This document shows, in pieces, positions 57,661 to 64,000 of a stretch of DNA of 64,000 bases. The stretch is from Sympetrum striolatum (Eukaryota > Arthropoda > Insecta > Odonata > Libellulidae), in assembly GCA_947579665.1 (NCBI GenBank), contig OX388341.1:4278001-4342000 (forward strand), in the 5' to 3' direction. The translations under genes and the position numbers were made by a program. Below the pieces are notes generated by a model. That model made no database searches. It was not told the origin of the DNA and worked only from the letters and a program-made list of their open reading frames with translations. Position 1 is the first letter of the stretch. The number at the start of each line of letters is the position of its first letter.

Positions 57661-57786
57661 ATCGGCAAGTTTAATTTGTTTGAGTCCAGCCCATGCAAGT
57701 GCAAGTGTGTGTGTGAACCAACTGTCTCTAACAGAACGACTGGTGTTGTAGGAATCAAAGAAGCTTTCGCTATGCAGATTTCATAA
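57661..57786 (+). CDS. Exon-like 41-codon segment, unassigned
   Basis: After an acceptor-like tgtccttcag, a phase-0 frame reads IGKFNLFESSPCKCKCVCEP and continues to TAA at 57784-57786. The Cys cluster is suggestive, but no family is recognised and no upstream partner exon was identified. Confidence 0.2.
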   Translation: MGKFNLFESSPCKCKCVCEPTVSNRTTGVVGIKEAFAMQIS

Positions 57787-58795
57787 TTTTAGGTAATTTT
57801 CCAAAAAAAAATGACATTTAGAATTTAATTAAATTGTAAAGTTAAGCACAAAACCAATAGCCAGTCTAAATTTTGCTGATGCCAATCTTTGTAGCAAACC
57901 TTAATTCTGAAACATGTTATTGGAAGAGATGAAAATAGCATCCATCTCGTGAAGAAGCGAGAAATCCTCTCAAATGATATTTTCAATCTCGTTGTACTGA
58001 TGTGCTAAGAAACAATTGTGTTGGAATAACTAATGCCAAGTGCGTACATTTAGTAATTTCGGCAGAGAGGCACTTCTGGTGACCGTAGCCTATCACTCGA
58101 CAAAAATGATTCAATTGGCTTCAGCGAACAGTACATTTTTAAGTGATTTGGCAGAGTTTTAGGAATTTTGTAGTTTAATCAAATGATATATATTTGTTAT
58201 CTTTTAGAAGTCTTTGTGTACTTACAAACCAAAGGATCACAGATCTTCGTAAAGATTGATGAATAATATTTGTATGTTGAACTTCTTTGACGTGTAAAAT
58301 TAATCTAAATTAGAAATTTCGTCTTTGGTTAATCAAGAAAGAATTGAAGTTAAATTATTTAAAGCATCGGGAATCACTTTTACGGTGCATAATTCATTAA
58401 AACTGAATGTTAATGATTAATGCTTCTAATTTTATGATTGTAAAGAAGGCTATTACGCATGATCTGCAAAATATTTTCATAAAGATGCCTATGGTGCAGA
58501 AAAAGTTTTACGATTGCAAGTGATTTCCTTTGAAATGATTATGAATAAATCATTCAAAAAGTTGTTGCTTTTGTTGCGTGTTTTGATTTTATAACTTTAC
58601 CAAATTTTTAAGACAATATTCTATGGCTCAAGTATTATTATAGGAAAATTGCATATTGTTCTACATTTCTAGAGCAAATATCATATAGCATTAGAATTAT
58701 TAGCAACAATTAGTAATATTTTTGTACTCATGCAATTCCTTTTTCTATTTTTACTGTTTCCAAATATTTAAACTGTCTTAAGCCCTTGTTTATAG

Positions 58796-59618
58796 AAGGA
58801 ATGGTTGGAAGAAGCTGACCAAAATGCAATTCTTACTTAATGCTTCTATTGATTTAGAATCTTTGGCACTTTATCCCAAAAAGGCATACTTATTCTTGAA
58901 AAACATTATCCAAAGAAAAGTGCTTGAATTGACCAGGAGAGGAAGAACGGATTCTGTTTGCAGCAATTTCTCTCAGTGTACTCCCATTTGGCACTTTCAC
59001 AAGGCCTTGAATATGTTACAGATGCAAAATTTACGAATCAGTAAGAGATATTTTTGTTTTGCATCCCCAACAAAGTTTTGGACCACATAAGTGATTAATG
59101 CTGAACTTCTCATATCCAATATCATTTAAAATTTAACTTTTGAAAATGGACGGAAAAAGGATTTCGTAGCCATTAGGGTTAAGAAGAGAATGATGGTTCA
59201 CTTGATCAGAGAGAAGCAGAGGCTCGGTACAATCCGGTATAACCACAGAGTCTGGCTCTTAATGCAGGCAAGAGAAGAGCAGCTGCCGACAAGTCGTCTG
59301 GAAAGTTTGCACACTCGCACAGTAAGAGGTAGACCTTATCACCACGAGAGAGGGACTTGTGCAGAGTGATTCGTCTCAGGCCCACCCATTTTGGCAAATA
59401 TCGGTAAAGCATTCTTGCTCCTAATGGAGAGAGAATTGAGAGTCATGACAGATATTCTCCATCAGTATCTGTGTTTAAATGACAGGATTAAAAAATGTTA
59501 ATTGCTTAATCTTACTGATTTATTAATGTTTCAGCAGAAGTCTTTGATAGCTATAAGAAAGGTTATTCTGGACTATATTCAGAAAACATTCAGGAAATAC
59601 AAGGAAAAGGGTAACTAA
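58796..59618 (+). CDS. Plus-strand exon chain candidate (unrecognised protein)
   Basis: Exons 58796-59040, 59170-59321 and 59535-59618 have GT-AG borders and compatible phases (1, then 0). They end QKTFRKYKEKGN at TAA. The middle exon is GC-rich with codon position 1 rich in purines, as in real genes. It overlaps a minus-strand candidate exon (59206-59420), so at most one is likely real. I do not recognise the protein. Confidence 0.3.
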
Positions 59619-60159
59619 GGAGCCCACTGAGTCCCCTTAACGGCTTGTCTGAATGTTCTGGTTAAAGCAGCAGATAGAGGAAGATTTCGATTTTTCAAGT
59701 CTGTTTTTGCTTGGGAACATTATGGAAATATTGCTTAAGAATAAACTAAATAGAAATAGGTAAATGTAGATAAAGAAGAAAGAAAGAAAGAATAAACAAA
59801 ATTAGGCTGCAGCGGTACCATAACCTATTAAGGAAAAATTGATTTTGGAGTTCTCCATTCTCAGGGAAGGGAATTAAAAATGTTGATGCCGCAGTTAGAG
59901 ATCAAATACTCATTGAGGTGTGAAGTAATTGAAGGAGTTTGAATTGTCTGTGGTTGATTTAACAAATAATGTAAGGATATATAAGTTATATAAGTTTGTA
60001 GGAATGTATGCCTGTCATAATGTAAGGAAAAATATAAAATTAGATGATTACCTGTCCAGTACAACCAGTTTTTCTCGAAGATTTCTCTGTCATCTCCTTC
60101 AAAAACTTTGTAAACTGAAATAATATATCCTGTGGTTTTCCCTCCGGAAGCTGCACCAC
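59206..60159 (-). CDS. Minus-strand exon pair candidate (unrecognised protein)
   Basis: Exon 60052-60159 lies between cttctttttgcag and cag|gtaatc. Exon 59206-59420 follows ctctctccattag and ends at TGA 59206-59208. In one phase they join (phase 1) to give KNWLYWTG then ARMLYRYLPKWVGLRR and ALRARLCGYTGLYRASASL. The first exon is also open in phase 0 (VVQLPEGKPQDILFQFTKFL), which would stop early in the second exon. It overlaps the plus-strand candidate. The locus is probably genic, but strand and product are unresolved. Confidence 0.3.
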
Positions 60160-60353
60160 CTGCAAAAAGAAGTTTAATTGAGTGGCATTGCCCATATTGA
60201 GTCGATAAATTATTTCCACTCAACTGTGTTCATTTTCAAAATGATGAAACAGATGAAAAATTGAGGAAAGTCAACGATTTGATGTCAATGATGAAAAGTC
60301 ATAGTGGATAGTAGTAATAGTATTCATAGTAATGAAAGTAGATTTGACTCTTG

Positions 60354-62491
60354 AGGTGGCGCAGCCAGGATTTGCAAATAGGGGGGGGGGGTCCCAGGCT
60401 GCCGATAAAACAAAAAAAATACCTACCTTACAGGGGCTAGTACTTATAAGCCCATTAATTACTGCAATAAATGTCAATTCTTTCATAAACTAAATACATT
60501 GAAAACCAGAGGAGTTAAAAGCTTATGTAGCCAACTGATTACACTTTCCAAGATAGTAGTTTACATAAGCAAACAATTGGAAACTTATCATGAGAGTTGT
60601 TTGGATTTCTGGTTTGGATTTGTCCAATATCTAATAAAAACGCATTTTTTTCTAAGCTGAAGTTTTTTAGTGTTGTAGTTATAAACTTCCCCAGTCTTTG
60701 AGAGTTCTTTCTTCCAAGAGGTTGCCAAGCGTGAGGAGGCAATATTTAGTTACGATTATTTGGCAAGCGATATAAAACGTAACATCCACTCATCAGATCC
60801 CCCAAATTGGCACGCCCATGCTTATTTGAATAGCTTTCATTATTAGACTATATCATTAGCAGAATTTGGAGTGCAATTGAAATTTCGCCTGACCATAAAA
60901 CACCATCAATGTATATAAATAATGATATGAAGTATATACTGCTTATTGCACAAGGTTTATATGTGCCGTGCCAGAATTTCGCTACAGGATTATGAAGTTA
61001 ATTAGATTTGGTAACTAAGATATTTTATCAAAAAGAGAATATTTCAATTCAGTAAATACCTAAACTCAAAAATAATGTTAAAGAGTTCTCAAACATATGA
61101 TTTTTATTTCAAAACCAAGAATGAAAAATTTTAAATAAGAAAATCACAGAAAAAGTTTCCATGGATTGCTCAGAATCTCCATTTTAGTTGTGTAATCAAT
61201 CTTATGAAATCCAAACTAAGCCCTCCTACGAGCTGCTCATTGTGAATTTCTCATAAGCACCACTCACGTGCCTAGCTTTGCATTCACACTCTAAACACAG
61301 TAACATGCAGAAGATCTAACTGAGCGTTTTATCATTCTGTTTATTTCTCAAACGTAATCTTAATTTCTGTTTTAAGGGTTTAAGTTTCGAATTCCTTCTC
61401 GAATATTCCCTTGTGTTTTTGCGAAGAGTAAACAAATCAGCGCTTTCGCGATTTTTCCCTTGGGAATCTTATGGTGTGAGTTATCTAAGGATAGGCTTAA
61501 GAAGTAGTAATGGGCGATTCCGATTCGATTTATCAGAAAATCAATATTATCAATACGATTTACGATATTTTTGAATCGATTTTTTTAATCCGATTCAGAT
61601 TCGATTTTCTTACAACTGAATCTGATTTTTTTTCCGATTCGATTTTATTCTGATTCCGATGCAATTTAATGTGAATCGATTCATCTTCAAGTATCGGATG
61701 CCAGATGGCAGTATCATAGTAATCCAATTAATATGATTTGGACTATTTGGATTATATTATTTTCAAAAATAGGATACGAGGTGGCACTACTCGCAGTATC
61801 GCTGATTGTTGTACCAGAAGCGCTAGCTACGACAATTATGTCATAGTGTTTAACCAAAAATGCTATGTAAAGGAAAATTATAAATTAATTTACGTTATTC
61901 AGTATTGATACTAGATTAATAAGTATTATCTGTTGTTATTTCCTTTCTTCCTTTCAACGATATGTAAATGTTCATATGTAATAGATTTTCACTGTATTAA
62001 TTAGGACTTTTTATACTAGTAATATGCGGCAGTAATAGTTATCCCAAATCGCGGTTCAAGAATTCTCATCACGTGACTTTAATATCCAATAGAATTCCAG
62101 GAATTCGAAACCAATGTTATTACGATATGAATACGATTCTGATTTTATCATATTAATTCATTCCGGTTTCGATACTAGACGATTCGAATCGGTTTCAGCA
62201 ATACGATTTTTAAAGTGAATCGATTCATGGAAACCGATTCGAATCGATTTCGCTGAATCGATTCTCTGCTACCGAAAACATCACCTTAGCTGAAATCGGA
62301 ACCATATTTACGGGCATGCGTAGCTTTCGCTGAATTTATCAAGCAAACACATGACTATAAGTGTATCTCTAAGACTTGCGTGATGATTGTGGTTTTGTTC
62401 TCTTCAGCCGAAAAAAAGCACTGAGCTAGTCATAGGACTTGACTCTTGGTGGGGGTTTGAACCCCTGAACACCCCCCTCGCTGCGCCACTG
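60354..62491 (-). mobile_element. hAT-like repeat family, copy C (both ends present)
   Basis: Ends: gtggcgcagccaggatttgc on the left and ctcgctgcgccactg on the right, inverted copies of each other. The flanks gactcttg (60346-60353) and gactcatg (62492-62499) match at 7 of 8 bases, as expected for an old hAT target duplication. The body matches copies A and B in reverse, with internal deletions, and contains a separate insertion at 61503-62266. Confidence 0.8.
61503..62266. mobile_element. Insertion in hAT copy C rich in cgattcgatt motifs
   Basis: About 760 bp absent from copies A and B. Both ends are dense in variants of aatcgattc/cgattcgaatcg; it starts agtaatgggcgattccgatt and ends gctgaatcgattctctgct. 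The centre (61690-62090) is ordinary AT-rich sequence without a frame. Probably a non-autonomous DNA transposon of unknown type. Confidence 0.55.
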
Positions 62492-62687
62492 GACTCATGC
62501 AATGGCCTGCGAAGATGTATGCTAATACATCGCAATACCATGCTCGGACTCGTGGTAACATTTAAAATCCACCTAAGTCGATGCAACTCCTCGCAAAAGA
62601 ACTGTTTGGGTTATGAACCAGATTATGGCTTGCAATTAACTTGTTAATTATTGAATGAAGTCAAATCACTTCTCATTTTTATTAATT

Positions 62688-63516
62688 ACTAGATGAGGCG
62701 GTGGACTTCGTACCACCTAATTCTATTTAGTGTATCTATATTTATTTTTCATATTTTTGTTATATATGTCGAACTTACCTTCAGAAGTTTACAATTTTGA
62801 AATCCTTACACTAAGTCCTCGAGTAAAAAGTGAGAGTAAAACCGTTTTAAAACTCTAACTAAAAATTCAGTAAACAATTACGTTGCTGTAAATAAAACTT
62901 GTTTCCTACTGATGTTTAAACAAAATAGTAAGAAATTTAAATGTTCGTACTTTTTTTCGTGCGATTCTTCGCAGGATATTTGTTACAATAATGTTAAAAT
63001 CTCATGTAAGTTTTTCTTTTTCATAAAGTGTATCACTTATTAGCAGGATTAATTTTAACTTGACTTATATTCTTAATGCATTTTGATGGATAAATACATG
63101 AACTTGGAATCAACAATCGCCTTCATTGTCAAGGGTTGTTTACAACCTCGAAATTTTGATAAATTATTCACGCATTTTATCAAAATTCTCAAAATTTCGA
63201 TTCGTAAACGATATTTCATGACCAAAATAATAATTTTTATTCTATTCCCCTTCTTTGGTGCTTGATTCGACTTTGTACGACTATTATTTCTAATTTAAAT
63301 TTTCAAATTAAATTGCAGCGAGAAAAATGAACTTTACGTGCATTTCTTATGGAAATGCTTTTTCGATCTTTTGTCTATTCCTTTTTGGTTTTTCCTTTTT
63401 TCCTAAACCACCTCCGTACCGAGGCGAACGGAACAAAAAAGATATTCAAATCGGTCGAGCCATTTTCGAGTTTTAGATGACGTCACGAACATCATTTCAT
63501 TTTTATATATAAGATG
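62688..63516 (-). mobile_element. Helitron/Helentron-like element, inverted copy
   Basis: The plus strand starts actagatgaggcggtggact (the reverse of an ...AGT end) and finishes ttttatatataagatgag. The reverse complement of 63115-63180 (gaggttgtaaacaac, gcgattgttga) matches 37995-38033 of the tandem element at 37 kb, so they are the same family in opposite orientation. Confidence 0.55.
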
Positions 63517-64000
63517 AGATCAATGCGTGTCTCACTTGGCTAACCGTAGGATACGCCTGAGTTATTATTCACTTCTTTCGTTTAAAGAGGCATTATTTTT
63601 GTGTTATATTATATAAAATACGCATATTTTCATTAAGAAAGAGTTGTTCTATGGATGTTATTTTTTTATGCTATGTATATGTTTATTAAATGAACTTAAA
63701 ATTTAGGTACGTTTATCCCGAATTTTTCACCCGTTATCATTTTTAAAACTGCTAATACTCTACCAATTGTATGTAAAATTCTGTGTTTTTTCTTAAGTGG
63801 TTATCATTATCACCCATCAAAACTACATCTCATGTAGTTAATTGAAACCAAAACTTAACAAAAATTGTTTAAGTAGAATGTGACCACTGAAAAAGTTCCC
63901 CTATTTTAAGTGTCTTCTAAAACATGTTTATTTCTTAAGTTACGAAGACCTTGTCGCGAGAGAAATCGAGATAAATGTTGAAATTTTAATTTATAGTTAG
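63517..64000. other. AT-rich window end, nothing recognised
   Basis: No frame, repeat partner or RNA gene was seen. Confidence 0.35.

Overview
This window reads as nuclear DNA of an insect with a repeat-rich genome. It is AT-rich, its genes are split by long introns, and most of the sequence is transposable-element debris of many ages. Two host loci can be recognised from spliced protein motifs: an insect-type gustatory (chemo)receptor and the DREAM/MuvB subunit LIN37 (Mip40). The gustatory receptor is the main reason for choosing an insect. No tRNA, rRNA, CRISPR array or bacterial feature was found.

Layout. 1-3660 is old, diverged, duplicated AT-rich repeat. 3783-4060 is a MITE with 47-bp perfect inverted ends. 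4990-7387 is copy A of a hAT-like repeat family. 7554-19983 holds a gustatory-receptor locus on the plus strand, with one in-frame stop. Its large intron is split by a complete Ty3/Gypsy LTR retrotransposon (8549-13141, minus strand) whose two 293-bp LTRs read as identical. The same intron holds arrays of a tRNA-like repeat and a long hairpin joined to a small-heat-shock-protein fragment. A short insertion carrying a hammerhead-ribozyme-like motif lies at 18663-18765. 19990-29490 is mostly unassigned AT-rich DNA with more tRNA-like arrays and a 15-bp minisatellite.

A Jockey-type LINE with an intact 896-codon ORF2 occupies about 29501-32760. Just after it comes a GC-richer, promoter-like segment with two or three splice-compatible short exons (33656-35145); these may be an unrecognised gene or a distant 5' end of LIN37. 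35811-35921 is a strong palindrome with a Penelope-like core. 36355-38541 is a LINE fragment split by a tandem Helitron/Helentron-like insertion.

LIN37 runs from 40381 to 52126 in five exons that join in phase (303 aa). Intron 3 (6.3 kb) holds a minus-strand LINE interrupted by hAT copy B, which itself contains a hAT MITE and an RTE LINE. Intron 4 (4.2 kb) holds a decayed piggyBac transposase and the 3' end of another LINE. Past LIN37, 52800-58790 is mostly repeats and empty AT-rich DNA. 58796-60159 contains exon-like segments that are open on both strands, so their strand is unresolved. The window ends with hAT copy C (60354-62491) and a second Helentron-like element (62688-63516).

How it fits together: LIN37 is expected to act in the MuvB core that represses cell-cycle and developmental genes, and the receptor is a predicted membrane taste receptor. 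Everything else recognised is selfish DNA. The layered insertions (MITE and LINE inside hAT, hAT inside LINE, Helentron inside LINE, Gypsy inside receptor intron) give a relative insertion history. The Gypsy element, and possibly the Jockey LINE, are the youngest.
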